From: Acidobacteria bacterium 13_1_20CM_3_53_8
Lineage (GTDB): Bacteria; Acidobacteriota; Blastocatellia; Pyrinomonadales; Pyrinomonadaceae
Assembly (NCBI GenBank): GCA_001920415.1
Contig: MNJR01000035.1
Coordinates: 14,457-65,782, forward strand
Length of the DNA stretch: 51,326 nt
Direction: 5' to 3'
Made by a program: the position numbers and the translations under genes. The stretch's first letter is position 1. Each line of letters begins with the position of its first letter. Below the pieces are notes generated by a model that was not told the origin of the DNA, did no database searches, and saw nothing but the letters and a program-made list of their open reading frames with translations. Positions 1-8,335 of this stretch are shown here, piece by piece.

Positions 1-155
1 CCCGTTCGAAGCGCAGTAATGTGTGCCTCTACAGGCCTTGATAGAAACACGCAGACGAAGGCGATAAGAGAAATCAGAGAAACTCTCAGAATATATTTTC
101 GCGTCTTCGGTTTCATTCCGAGTTTGCGGGCAGTCTGGCTTTTATGATTGTTCAT
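1..155 (-). CDS. N-terminal fragment of an exported protein, cut by the window edge
   Basis: An open frame starts with ATG at 153-155 and runs off the left edge (51 codons visible). A strong ribosome binding site (TTTAGGAGAAG) sits just upstream. The peptide has a basic N-region (HKSQTARK...KTRK), a hydrophobic core (YILRVSLISLIAFVCVFL) and a small-residue exit (RPVEAHI), which is a classic Sec signal peptide or anchor. The mature protein is outside the window, so the function is unknown. A second in-frame ATG at codon 14 would also leave a good signal peptide, but the ribosome binding site favours the first. Confidence 0.6.
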   Translation of the reverse strand, partial: MNNHKSQTARKLGMKPKTRKYILRVSLISLIAFVCVFLSRPVEAHITALRT

Positions 156-475
156 CGGACTTCTCCTAAATTGGCAAGGTTTTGCAGACGGATAACAGAA
201 ACGCGATGTGTTCCGAGAGAAGAGAAGAGTCTCCCACACAAACTTACGCTTTAATGACGGAACTGGGTCACTCAGTCATTGCGCGAAGGATCACTTTACG
301 TTGTGGAACTTCCTTGAAAGCTGAATACCTGTTGATAGGACGCGCCATTCTATTCCTGATTTACAAAGTTGTAAACAAGAATTTTGCGGCCGTCGTGAAG
401 TTTGGTCTTAATATGCATGAAGGGAATCCCGAAAGAGTTTGGGCCAAAGCGTGCGGAGAATAGCCGACCATATTT

Positions 476-630
476 AACGTGAGTTAGACGTAAGCCTTGA
501 AGAGATAAGAGAAGATGGATGATCCACTAAATCACACGAACCATCACGAATAGAAGAATCCATTTAGTCTCCTTTCGTGTGGCTTCGTGGATGTTTCTCT
601 CTTTCGTCTTTCTCTTTCTTACTTTATTTC
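476..630. repeat. Family B palindrome, copy 1
   Basis: An imperfect hairpin with arms carrying ATCCAC/CACACGAA and TTCGTGTG/GTGGAT. The left end has AACGTGAGTTAGACGTAAG, which matches the terminal repeats of the copies at 4285 and 30069, but the matching right end is missing, so this copy is decayed. The gap 156-634 also contains the presumed promoter of the gene ending at 155. I see no convincing gene in it. Confidence 0.65.
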
Positions 631-634
631 TGGC

Positions 635-3103
635 CTAATAAAGTTTCGTCAACTCTATACCGGTGTAATAATTTTTGAGAATCCTATCGTAAGTCCAGCC
701 TATGCGCGCCAGTCCAAACGCGCCGACCTGACACATGCCAACGCCGTGACCCCAGCCGCGACCTATGAAGGTGAAGCCTATGATGTGACCTGCATCGTCG
801 TAGCGTCGGTCAATGACGAAGAGTTGTTCGCGCAAACCCAGGATAGAACGTATGCGACCGCCGCGAAGATGAGCAGTGCCGTTCGTGCCGATTATTTCAA
901 GATCAATGGCGCGACGCGATGATCCGCGCGCGGCTACGTGAAGGTCTCGCAAGTTCCCAAAAATTCCGTTGACCTGACGAAGACGCTGTTGGGCTTCTGC
1001 CACAGACATCTGCACAGTCCAGTTAGAGAAAGGCGAGTAGTGATCTGCCGCCGCTCCGTTCGGCGCTGGACGAACTTCTAGAAAATCAACATCGCCCACG
1101 GCATTAACGTGGAAGGTCACAGGCTCGCCGCCAACTATGACAACGGAGCGCGCAGGGTAAGAATTGTCGCCGAAAGAGCGAAAGAGATACGCGTCCGAGC
1201 TTACCTGAATCGGCTGATCGTGATTGCGCGCGGAGCGAACTATCAACGCGCCATTACTGGCGGGGCGCGTCGTGCCCTTCTGCAACTGAAAATTGCCGCG
1301 CGATTCCATGATCAATACGATGGTGCGTATGCAGCGTGCGCGCGTCAATGGTTCGCGCGGTCTCAAGGTCGCGTCCGGGTAGAGCGCCAAAAATCCGTCG
1401 CGCAAGAGCATTGCAACGTCTGCGCGATTCTGCTGCGGAACATCTGTGGCGTCGCGGAACGAAAGAAGGTATTCAACGTCCGCGCTGTTCAATAAAGTGT
1501 CCGCGCGCGTTTCACCGAAGACGGCGAGCATAAGAGCGGAACTGAAAGCAGGTGCATGTGTTATGTCGTCGTTTGTGACCAGCGCGTTCTGACGGGAGAG
1601 CCGCGCGACGTTTTGCAACCAGCCGCGCGCTTCCGTCTGCGTGACGGGCGCTGTGAGCCATGCGTCTGTGATGCGTGGCGGAATTTGAAAGCTATGCACT
1701 GCCAGTAGCGCAGCGTCGCGCGCTAATTGCGCGTTCTGCTCTTCACGAATGTCGGCAGTGTCGCGCGAACTCTTTATGGTGAACGGCGCAAACGCTGCCC
1801 TGCCTTCAGCCGCGCACTCGCGCCCGCGCAAGTAAGGCGTCGCTTCGTTGAAGATGTTCTCGACATCCTCTGTGCGCCCGCCGCATGTGGAAGTGTAGAG
1901 CGCGTTGATGGGTTCGCCATTGTATGTTGCTATAAGCCCGCGCGTTGATTCGACTGCGAAGTCCGTGAGCGGGTGCTCCGTTGACATTCCGCCATAAACC
2001 TGCGAGCGCGTGGTCGGCAGAAGATCGAAGCCTTGGGATGCAAACTGCCCGCGATTTTTTACGGCGTAAGTTCTGGCTGCGATGGCCTGCGCTTTGAGAG
2101 CTTCCAGCGCAGGGTAGCCTCCGGGCGACAATTCGTTCGGAACGACGCCGCGCACGTAGGCTTCCAGCGGAATCACGTTCACGACCGTCAGCGTCCCGCG
2201 CTCGTTTGCGAAAACTTCAAGACGACCGCGATAAGGTTTTTCGTTGAAGCGAACAGGCGCGCTCTGTTCATTGTCGGAAGAGAATTGAACGGGCGCACGC
2301 GCGCGAAACAGTGTAGCGGCTGCTGTGGAGAAGGCTACAAGTTCGCGCGTCGGAACGCTCGCGCGAGTTACGGGTCGAACCATGCCGCCCGCATTGGCGG
2401 AACGCGGAAGAGTTGATGAGCGCGCCGTTTGTGCAGGGGATGCTGAAGGCGAAGGCTGCGCGCCGCTTCCTCTTGTATTCATCGAAGCGCTTGTGTCAGT
2501 ACCGCCTGCGGTAGCGGGCGGGTGTCCTATGCTTCCTGTCTGTACAACCGCAGCGTTCACGAATCCTGCATCCTGAAGACGCGAGCGCAAATCTTCTGCC
2601 TCGTTGCGCGTTCCATTTTGTCCAACCTGTATGCGCCAAGTGTTCGTGCGCGCATCTTGAGAGATTTGCGCGTCTTCGTTCGTGGCGCTCTTAATTTCCG
2701 TAGCCGCACGCTCTGCATCAATGCGCGTAGCCGCGCCAGCGATTTCGACGTGATAGTTCGCATCAGGCGACGGCTGAGGAAAATCAGGCGAGAGAGCGCG
2801 GGCTTCGAGTCTGACACGCGCAATCTGTAGCGGTTCGGGCTGCGCCGTCTCGCTCAGAGCGTACATGAGACGACCGCTCGTTGTTATAGAAACCGAGCGC
2901 GCGTCCGTCGAAAGGCCTATGCGAATCAGAGGCTCGGCGCTCGCGTCCGGTATTTGCGAAGATGAAGGCGTTGCTGTTTGAGTTTGCGTCTCAGCGCGTC
3001 GCGGTCGTGTCTGATCTGATGAATTCTGCGCAAGCGCAAACGAAGAGACGAAGAGCAGGATGGCGACAAAACATGCGAGCGTCTTCCTGAAAACCTTTGG
3101 CAT
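635..3103 (-). CDS. SpoIID/LytB-domain protein with SPOR domain and SLH-like insert
   Basis: An 822-residue exported protein that probably binds or cleaves peptidoglycan. Residues 1-25 are a signal peptide ending ALA-Q. Residues ~115-190 look like a SPOR domain (YHVEIAGAATRIDAERA... TWRIQVG). The SpoIID domain begins at ~305 (VVNVIPLEAYVRGVVPNEL; KAQAIAARTYA; STCGGRTE near 405). Its closing segment is at the C terminus (GRGWGHGVGMCQVGAFG, about 780-800). Between them lie about 350 extra residues. Part of this insert (YPDATLRPREPLTRARCI) resembles an SLH repeat. SpoIID acts as a lytic transglycosylase on denuded glycan in sporulators; in non-sporulators the role is less clear, and SPOR domains bind denuded glycan. 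The start has an AAAGGT ribosome binding site. It is monocistronic, flanked by palindromes. Confidence 0.8.
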   Translation of the reverse strand: MPKVFRKTLACFVAILLFVSSFALAQNSSDQTRPRRAETQTQTATPSSSQIPDASAEPLIRIGLSTDARSVSITTSGRLMYALSETAQPEPLQIARVRLEARALSPDFPQPSPDANYHVEIAGAATRIDAERAATEIKSATNEDAQISQDARTNTWRIQVGQNGTRNEAEDLRSRLQDAGFVNAAVVQTGSIGHPPATAGGTDTSASMNTRGSGAQPSPSASPAQTARSSTLPRSANAGGMVRPVTRASVPTRELVAFSTAAATLFRARAPVQFSSDNEQSAPVRFNEKPYRGRLEVFANERGTLTVVNVIPLEAYVRGVVPNELSPGGYPALEALKAQAIAARTYAVKNRGQFASQGFDLLPTTRSQVYGGMSTEHPLTDFAVESTRGLIATYNGEPINALYTSTCGGRTEDVENIFNEATPYLRGRECAAEGRAAFAPFTIKSSRDTADIREEQNAQLARDAALLAVHSFQIPPRITDAWLTAPVTQTEARGWLQNVARLSRQNALVTNDDITHAPAFSSALMLAVFGETRADTLLNSADVEYLLSFRDATDVPQQNRADVAMLLRDGFLALYPDATLRPREPLTRARCIRTIVLIMESRGNFQLQKGTTRPASNGALIVRSARNHDQPIQVSSDAYLFRSFGDNSYPARSVVIVGGEPVTFHVNAVGDVDFLEVRPAPNGAAADHYSPFSNWTVQMSVAEAQQRLRQVNGIFGNLRDLHVAARGSSRRAIDLEIIGTNGTAHLRGGRIRSILGLREQLFVIDRRYDDAGHIIGFTFIGRGWGHGVGMCQVGAFGLARIGWTYDRILKNYYTGIELTKLY

Positions 3104-3202
3104 TTACCTTTAAGAAGCGGCGACGAAAATTCGGAAGGAGAGCAACAGTGCCGCCTTGATGCCTCATACTACTACAAATTCATTCAAACCCTGTAGAAGT
3201 CG

Positions 3203-3336
3203 AACCGCTTTGCGAACTTAAGTTTTACCTTTGCGCCTCCAGCGTGAACCCCCAACCTTCACAACCTTGAGCTTAGAAATAGTTGAGGGTTCACGCTGGA
3301 GGCGCAAAGATAAGAGATAAGCTCGCTAAGCGGGTT
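3203..3336. repeat. Family A palindrome, copy 1
   Basis: Arms at about 3228-3257 and 3282-3309 are nearly perfect reverse complements around the word CTTTGCGCCTCCAGCGTGAA. An outer, weaker pairing joins AACCGCTTTGCGA with TCGCTAAGCGGGTT. The short loop contains CTTGAGCTTAGAAAT, a loop word also seen in the copies at 9970 and 14471. It fills the gap between two minus-strand genes. Confidence 0.8.
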
Positions 3337-3349
3337 TTGAAATGCTCTC

Positions 3350-4267
3350 TTAGTGAACCATGCTCTTCTGTGAATTTGTGCGGTCGAGCGCGGCGCGCAA
3401 ACCGCGCGCGAGTTTCGCGGCATCGTCGTTGGCCCAGAAGTGCATGAAGAAGAGTCTGGGCTGTTCTGTGAGCATGTGGCTGTGAAGCGCCGTGACCTCT
3501 ATGCCGCTCGCGCGCAACGCACGTATCACAGGATTCACTTCGCTTGCGACTAAAACGAAGTCGCCGGTTATTGCTGCGCGACCGCCGCCCGTAGGCTGAA
3601 AGTTAATCGCTGTCGAGACGCCCATAGAGGGCGGAATAATCATCCCCGCGTCGCGTATCTCTTCAGCGCGCGGGATGCTGAACTGGTAAACGCCGCCGTT
3701 CACCTTTCCGCTTCGCCCCATGATGCGATCAATCTCGCTCGTATTCAAATCAATGTTCTGCGCGGCCAGCGCAGCAGGCGGTGAAGTCAAAGGCGTGTGA
3801 GTGAGAGCGAGCGCATCGTGAATTGCGCGAGCCAACTTCACGGCATCGCCGTTCCCGCTGATGTGCATGTACATAATGCGCGGCGTTTCATTCAGCACGT
3901 GGTTGTGTAGCGCCGTCTGCTCTATGCCTCCATCCTGCAACTTTGTCAGAACAGCAGTCACTTCATCTTCCGTCAAGACCAGATCGCCCATCACCATCGT
4001 TTTGTTACCCGTGCGCACGAACGCCAGCCAAGAGCCTAGCGCCAGTGCTGGCCTTATCTCGACATCGCGGACGCGCACGTGTAGGTCACTGCGCGGCAGG
4101 CTTATCTTGTACACACCGTCCGGCTGAACAGTACCGGCTTTCCCTATAGCCTGCTCGACGCCGCTCCAATCGTTTGGCCGTGATTGCGCGCGTGATATAA
4201 AGAGATTCGAGGACAGCAATGAAATAAAGGTTAATGAAAGGATGATGACCCAGGATGAAGCTCGCAT
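3350..4267 (-). CDS. DUF1259 (LppY/LpqO-like) exported protein with two repeats
   Basis: A 305-residue protein with a signal peptide (WVIILSLTFISLLSSNLFISRAQ). Two homologous halves follow (about 32-165 and 170-300). Each has the series GKxGxVxxGVY-SxPR, a segment ending MxGDxVL, a TALHNH or TALHSH motif and a later MHISGNGDAVKLA or MHFWANDDAAKLA motif. This fits the DUF1259 family, whose biochemical role is not established. The start is supported by GAGGAG seven bases upstream of the ATG. A family B palindrome begins about 18 bases upstream of the start, so the promoter must lie in or beyond it. Confidence 0.8.
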   Translation of the reverse strand: MRASSWVIILSLTFISLLSSNLFISRAQSRPNDWSGVEQAIGKAGTVQPDGVYKISLPRSDLHVRVRDVEIRPALALGSWLAFVRTGNKTMVMGDLVLTEDEVTAVLTKLQDGGIEQTALHNHVLNETPRIMYMHISGNGDAVKLARAIHDALALTHTPLTSPPAALAAQNIDLNTSEIDRIMGRSGKVNGGVYQFSIPRAEEIRDAGMIIPPSMGVSTAINFQPTGGGRAAITGDFVLVASEVNPVIRALRASGIEVTALHSHMLTEQPRLFFMHFWANDDAAKLARGLRAALDRTNSQKSMVH

Positions 4268-4284
4268 GAGCGGTCTCCTCTTTA

Positions 4285-4449
4285 TTAACGCGAGTTCGAT
4301 ATAAGCCTTAAGAAGATAATAGCGAATGAATTATCCACGCGCATCACACGAAGCTACACGAAGAGAAGGCTCGTTTCGTGTCGTTTAGTGTGGTTTCGTG
4401 GATAATTCTCTTTTTCTTCTTTCTCTCTCTTATATCGAACTCACGTTTA
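4285..4449. repeat. Family B palindrome, copy 2, with terminal inverted repeats
   Basis: About 165 bp bounded by TTAACGCGAGTTCGATATAA and its near complement ending TCGAACTCACGTTTA. Inside is a second inverted repeat (ATCCACGCGCATCACACGAA against TTCGTGT...TTTCGTGGATAA). The terminal repeats and size are like a MITE, but I cannot define a target-site duplication. It separates the MFS gene from the DUF1259 gene. Confidence 0.75.
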
Positions 4450-4517
4450 TTAAATTTTTTTGAGGAGCTTAGGGATATTACTCCGCCGTGACGAGCAAAT
4501 CCACCCGGCGCGCCGTC

Positions 4518-5744
4518 TCAACTCGCGTATCGCTCCTCGACAGTGATGGCGAAGACCACTGTGCCAATCAGGCCGATGACGCTCGCTGTGAAGAATGGAG
4601 TTTGTGGGGTCAGTTTCCAAAGCAGCCCTCCTATGGCGGCGGCGGGAGTGATGGCTAGGCTGCGAACGAGGTAATACAAGCCTACAGTCCTCGCTCGCAG
4701 AGTTGGTTCTGCAAAGTCAACGATCATGGCTTTGCGTGACGGTTCTCCGATTTCGCGCAGGCCGCCAATGATGAAGGCGAAGATAAGCGAAGCGAACCCT
4801 GAAGAGAGCGCGACCGCGAGCGGGTAGAGCGAAAAGCAGATGAAGGTGGCTATGACGAAAGGCTTGCGCCCTATGCGGTCTGCGATTCTGCTTGCCGGGA
4901 GATAGACTATTATCGAAGTGGAAATCTGTATAGCGATGAGCGTTCCAAAGAACGCGACGCTTATGTGAAGAACATTCGTCACGTAAAGTATGACGAAGAT
5001 GTCCGCTAGACCTTCGCAGGTGCGTATGAAGATGTCTGAGATGAGCAGTCGTTTGAGCGCGCTGTGAAACGAGCGCCAGACGCCGCCTATGTTCACGCCC
5101 TCTGCGGCAGAGGTGCGAATGTTGATTGTGAGCACGAGGAGCGCGGTCAACACTGCTAGAACGAGTGTGGCGCAAAGTCCAATATGCACGCCACGCGTAA
5201 CGCCCAAGCGAGCTATGAGCGCGCCGCCTATGACGGGCGAGATAATCATAGGCACGCGCTTTACCAGAGACTGAACTGTGAAGCCCATGGCGCGGCGCTC
5301 TTTCGGCAGCGCGTCTCCTATGACAGAGAAGATGGCAGGGCTTGCCATGCTGTGCCATGCCATTGCGAAGGCCAGGCCGACGAAGACGAAAGGCCAGGAG
5401 GGGCTGAAAAGATAGACGGTGTATCCTACGGAAGCCAGGGCTATGAAGAAAAGAAATGCGCGTCGTCTTCCCCAGCGATCTGCGAGCCAGCCGCCCGGAT
5501 ATTGATAGATAGCGTCGAAGAAATCTTCAGCCGTGCCGAAAAGCCCGACCGTTGGCGCGCCCGCGCCTAGCGCTTCCATGTACTTCGGCAGAAATTTCTT
5601 CCAAAGCTCTTCGCCAAGGCCGAGCAGGAAAACGGCTGACGATGCTACTGTGACATTCCGCTCAAGGCTCAGGAAATCTGCTGCGCGCACGCGCCATGAT
5701 AATTGATTTTGAGATAAATCCTCTCGTGCCATTTTTGGAAACAT
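4518..5744 (-). CDS. MFS transporter
   Basis: A 408-residue integral membrane protein with about twelve hydrophobic segments in two halves. The loop 2-3 motif GGWLADRWGRRRAF is the major facilitator signature, and the second half has a matching ASRIADRIGRKPF. It carries an unusually polar N-terminal extension of ~30 residues before the first helix. The substrate cannot be read from sequence, although drug or small-molecule efflux is common for this type. No strong ribosome binding site is visible; a second ATG four codons in is possible. A family C palindrome starts about 10 bases upstream. Confidence 0.85.
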   Translation of the reverse strand: MFPKMAREDLSQNQLSWRVRAADFLSLERNVTVASSAVFLLGLGEELWKKFLPKYMEALGAGAPTVGLFGTAEDFFDAIYQYPGGWLADRWGRRRAFLFFIALASVGYTVYLFSPSWPFVFVGLAFAMAWHSMASPAIFSVIGDALPKERRAMGFTVQSLVKRVPMIISPVIGGALIARLGVTRGVHIGLCATLVLAVLTALLVLTINIRTSAAEGVNIGGVWRSFHSALKRLLISDIFIRTCEGLADIFVILYVTNVLHISVAFFGTLIAIQISTSIIVYLPASRIADRIGRKPFVIATFICFSLYPLAVALSSGFASLIFAFIIGGLREIGEPSRKAMIVDFAEPTLRARTVGLYYLVRSLAITPAAAIGGLLWKLTPQTPFFTASVIGLIGTVVFAITVEERYAS

Positions 5745-5751
5745 ACCGACT

Positions 5752-5896
5752 AGGATAAGGCAAAAGTGAAAAGGTAAAAGGCAAAAGTAAGAGGAAAGCC
5801 TTCATCTCTAATTTTTAATCTCTAATTCACGCCTGCAAGGCGTGTCCACACTTTTACCTTTTTACTTTTTACTTTTGCCTTTCCTTTGCCTTATTT
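5752..5896. repeat. Family C palindrome 1 (AAAAGGC/AAAAGTA words)
   Basis: The left arm is a run of degenerate 7-mers (GGCAAAA, GTGAAAA, GGTAAAA, GGCAAAA); the right arm is their complement (TTTTACC, TTTTTAC, TTTTGCC). A small perfect stem, CACGCCT-gca-AGGCGTG, lies in the loop. The right arm overlaps the 3' end of the serine hydrolase gene and encodes its last residues (NKAKERQK) and its TAA stop. Confidence 0.75.
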
Positions 5897-7005
5897 CCTA
5901 GAGCTTCGACCGCCAGAGTGTGAAACTGGCGGCGCACGCTGTTGATGTTGACGAAGGGGAGCGTGTGTGCGTGCGTGCGATTGGTCAGGAGTATGAAAGT
6001 GCGTTCATGGCGGGGATCGTTCCAGCAGCTTGTTCCCGTAAAACCAAGATGGCCGAAGCTGTCGGGCGGCAAGCTCGCACCTGCCGTAGAATCTTTCGTC
6101 GCGGCGAGTTGCCATGCGAGCGAACGCGCTTCCTCCATTCCTTCTGTCATGTTTTCATGAAAGAGCGCGCAGGTTTCTGGCCGAAGCAGTTCGGTTAGAT
6201 TCGCGTGGAACTGATCTGCCATTCGCAGAGTTTCCAACGCAGTCGAAAAAAGTCCTGCGTGCCCTGCCGCGCCGCCAAGAAAATGCGCGTTGCCGTCGTG
6301 AACTTCTCCCCAGATGACATTTTCCCTAAAGTTTACCGCGCCGTATTTTTCAATCTCCGCGCTGCACATCTCGCGCTCGTAAGCGTTGCCTGTTTCGCAC
6401 GCCGCGACGCCTGTTCTGAGCGCTGCTGCGGGATTAAAGAAAGTGCTGGTGAGATTGAGCGCGTCGAAGATTTCGCGTCGCGCTATCTCAGAAAGCTGCG
6501 CGCCGTACAATTTTTCTAGGAGAAGGCCGAGCGTTACGAATCCTAAGTCGCTGTAGATGACATGCGTGCCCGGCTCGTATTGAAGAGGTTCATAGGCGAT
6601 TGCGCTGAGCGCGTTCTCCTTCGTGCGAGCCGTTAGATAGAGCGGGCGCCATGCAGGAAGACCGGAAGTGTGCGTGAGAAGTTGACGAACGGTGATTGCG
6701 CGCTTGTCATCACGGTCAAATTCTAGGAGATAAGCACGCACTTCTTCATCCAACTTCAAACGCCCGCGCTCAATCATCTTTGCAGAGAGCAATCCAGTGA
6801 CGAGCGGCTTCGTCAACGATGCCAGATCGTAAACGGTTTCGAGCGTCGCCCGGTGCTCCGCAGGCTCATGCACAGCGTAACCCAGGGCATCTGCGAAACG
6901 TGCGCGACCCTTTTCAGCTACAACGTAAACGGCGGAAGGGAAGTCGCCCGCAGCTATACGCTCGGCGAGCATCGAAGAGATTTTTTCATTCTGCGCAAAC
7001 ATCAT
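5869..7005 (-). CDS. Class C beta-lactamase-like serine hydrolase
   Basis: About 378 residues. The three motifs of the serine beta-lactamase/DD-peptidase fold are visible: SLTK (SxxK nucleophile, in DLASLTKPL), YSD (Tyr general base, in VIYSDLGFVTLG) and HLGFTGTS (HxGxTG, third motif). It resembles esterase- or EstB-type 'serine hydrolases' more than true AmpC enzymes. I see no signal peptide, so a cytoplasmic location is likely. The frame can be extended to a TTG at 7026, but that stretch overlaps the neighbouring palindrome. The tandem ATGs at 7000-7005 are a better start. The C terminus is encoded in a palindrome arm. Confidence 0.82.
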   Translation of the reverse strand: MMFAQNEKISSMLAERIAAGDFPSAVYVVAEKGRARFADALGYAVHEPAEHRATLETVYDLASLTKPLVTGLLSAKMIERGRLKLDEEVRAYLLEFDRDDKRAITVRQLLTHTSGLPAWRPLYLTARTKENALSAIAYEPLQYEPGTHVIYSDLGFVTLGLLLEKLYGAQLSEIARREIFDALNLTSTFFNPAAALRTGVAACETGNAYEREMCSAEIEKYGAVNFRENVIWGEVHDGNAHFLGGAAGHAGLFSTALETLRMADQFHANLTELLRPETCALFHENMTEGMEEARSLAWQLAATKDSTAGASLPPDSFGHLGFTGTSCWNDPRHERTFILLTNRTHAHTLPFVNINSVRRQFHTLAVEALGNKAKERQK

Positions 7006-7009
7006 CAAA

Positions 7010-7154
7010 ATTGCGGAACATGCCAATTGCGGAATGCGGAATCGCGGAATGCGGATTGAAAAGCTTTAATTTTAAATTTCAAATTTGAGATTTCAGATTT
7101 GAAATTTAAAATTAAAGAATTTAATCTCTATCTTAAATCCGCAATCCGCAATTG
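7010..7154. repeat. Family C palindrome 2 (GCGGAAT and AAATTTC words)
   Basis: Outer arms are GCGGAAT-type words (left) and ATCCGCA/ATTCCGC-type words (right). The middle is a self-complementary run of 7-mers (AAATTTC, AAATTTG, AGATTTC, AGATTTG, AAATTTA). The right arm starts immediately after the stop codon (7156-7158) of the minus-strand oxidoreductase gene. Confidence 0.75.
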
Positions 7155-7155
7155 A

Positions 7156-8139
7156 TTAGGGCTTTAAGGCGTTAATGCCTGCCATCTCGTCGTGCTCGTG
7201 AATTCGTTCAAGAGCGCGTAGCGCAAGCGCGAGCGCGCGTCGTCCTTCCGTGCCTGAGACGGGCGAGGGAAGATTATCTCGCGCGGCAACGAGAAACGCT
7301 TCAATCTCTGCGCGCAGCGGCTCGATGTCTTCTACATCAAGATGGCGCGTGTTGACGCCGGGGCGCGCAGTCGCGCCGAACGCTGGCACCAGGCTGCTGA
7401 TAGAGGCTCGACGCGTAGCGTAATCAACGGCTATGTAATCGTGCGGCTGAAAGAAACGCATCTTCCTGATTTTCTCAGTGCCTATGCGCGATGCCGTGAT
7501 GTTGGCTACAGCGCCGGAAGCGAATTCAAGCCGCGCATTCGCAGCGTCAACCCTTCGCGTCAAGACGGGTATGCCAACAGCGCGCACGTCCACTACTTCA
7601 ATATCTTCGCCCACCAGCCATTGAACTATGTCAAGGTCGTGAATCATCAGGTCAAGCACAACGTCAATGTCCAGCGAGCGCGCTGTGAATTCGCCTATGC
7701 GGTGAATCTCGAAATAGAGTGGGCCGCGAACATGCGGGCGCAGCGCCGCGAGTGCCGGGTTGAATCTTTCAAGATGGCCGACTTGAAGCAGCGCACGCCC
7801 TTTCTGTGCCGCAGCAATCATCCTGTCTGCCTCTTCAAGGTTACGCGAGATTGGCTTTTCCACCAGCACATGAACGCCCGCTTCCAATAGCGCCGCGCTT
7901 ATCTCCGCGTGCGATTCCGTAGGTACTGCAAGGCTCACAGCATCAACGCGACCAATTAGTGTGCGCCAGTCCGTAGTCCATTCTGTCTCGCGCTCCGCAG
8001 CGATTGATAGCGCAGTCTCTTCAACCAGATCGCAGACCGAGACAAACTCCGCCAGACCTTCCGAAGCCAATGCGCTATGAATGCGCGCGTGCTGTCGTCC
8101 CAGATGACCAACACCAATTACTGCTGTTCGTAGCGGCAA
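7156..8139 (-). CDS. Gfo/Idh/MocA family NAD(P)-dependent oxidoreductase
   Basis: 327 residues. The Rossmann glycine motif is at the N terminus (AVIGVGHLGRQHARI), the family EKP motif is in VLVEKPIS, and VGHLERFNPA marks the central catalytic region, followed by the C-terminal alpha/beta dimer domain. These enzymes oxidise or reduce sugar-like substrates, often nucleotide sugars. In several Gram-negative groups a close relative (GnnA type) acts in lipid A precursor synthesis. That role here is only suggested by the divergent GT39 gene. The start is TTG, with AGGAAA about 11 bases upstream; no ATG fits without losing the glycine motif. Confidence 0.8.
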   Translation of the reverse strand: MPLRTAVIGVGHLGRQHARIHSALASEGLAEFVSVCDLVEETALSIAAERETEWTTDWRTLIGRVDAVSLAVPTESHAEISAALLEAGVHVLVEKPISRNLEEADRMIAAAQKGRALLQVGHLERFNPALAALRPHVRGPLYFEIHRIGEFTARSLDIDVVLDLMIHDLDIVQWLVGEDIEVVDVRAVGIPVLTRRVDAANARLEFASGAVANITASRIGTEKIRKMRFFQPHDYIAVDYATRRASISSLVPAFGATARPGVNTRHLDVEDIEPLRAEIEAFLVAARDNLPSPVSGTEGRRALALALRALERIHEHDEMAGINALKP

Positions 8140-8165
8140 GGTTTACAAGTTTCCTGTTTGATGTA

Positions 8166-8320
8166 AAGTAGACAGTAGGTAGTAGGCAGTAGATAGTAGG
8201 TAGTAGATTTATAGAGCATTCTGTGTTGAGAGATAATGATTCAAGACAGCAAGCCTCTCAACCTCTTCATGCTAACCACTAACCACTAACTACTATCTAC
8301 TGCCTACTGACTACTGTTTC
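8166..8320. repeat. Family C palindrome 3 (GTAGGTA words)
   Basis: The left arm holds successive 7-mers GTAGACA, GTAGGTA, GTAGGCA, GTAGATA, GTAGGTA. The right arm holds the complementary CACTAAC, TACTATC, TACTGCC, TACTGAC. It fills the divergent gap between the oxidoreductase and the GT39 gene, so it overlaps both promoter regions. Confidence 0.8.
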
Positions 8321-8335
8321 CACAGGTGACTATAC

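Noticed and set aside
182-463. Open frame of 93 codons on the plus strand near the left edge
   Set aside because: No ribosome binding site, unusual composition and no recognisable motif; it lies in the promoter region of the minus-strand gene ending at 155.
7342-7890. Plus-strand 182-codon open frame
   Set aside because: Antisense to the well-supported Gfo/Idh/MocA gene, with no family signature.
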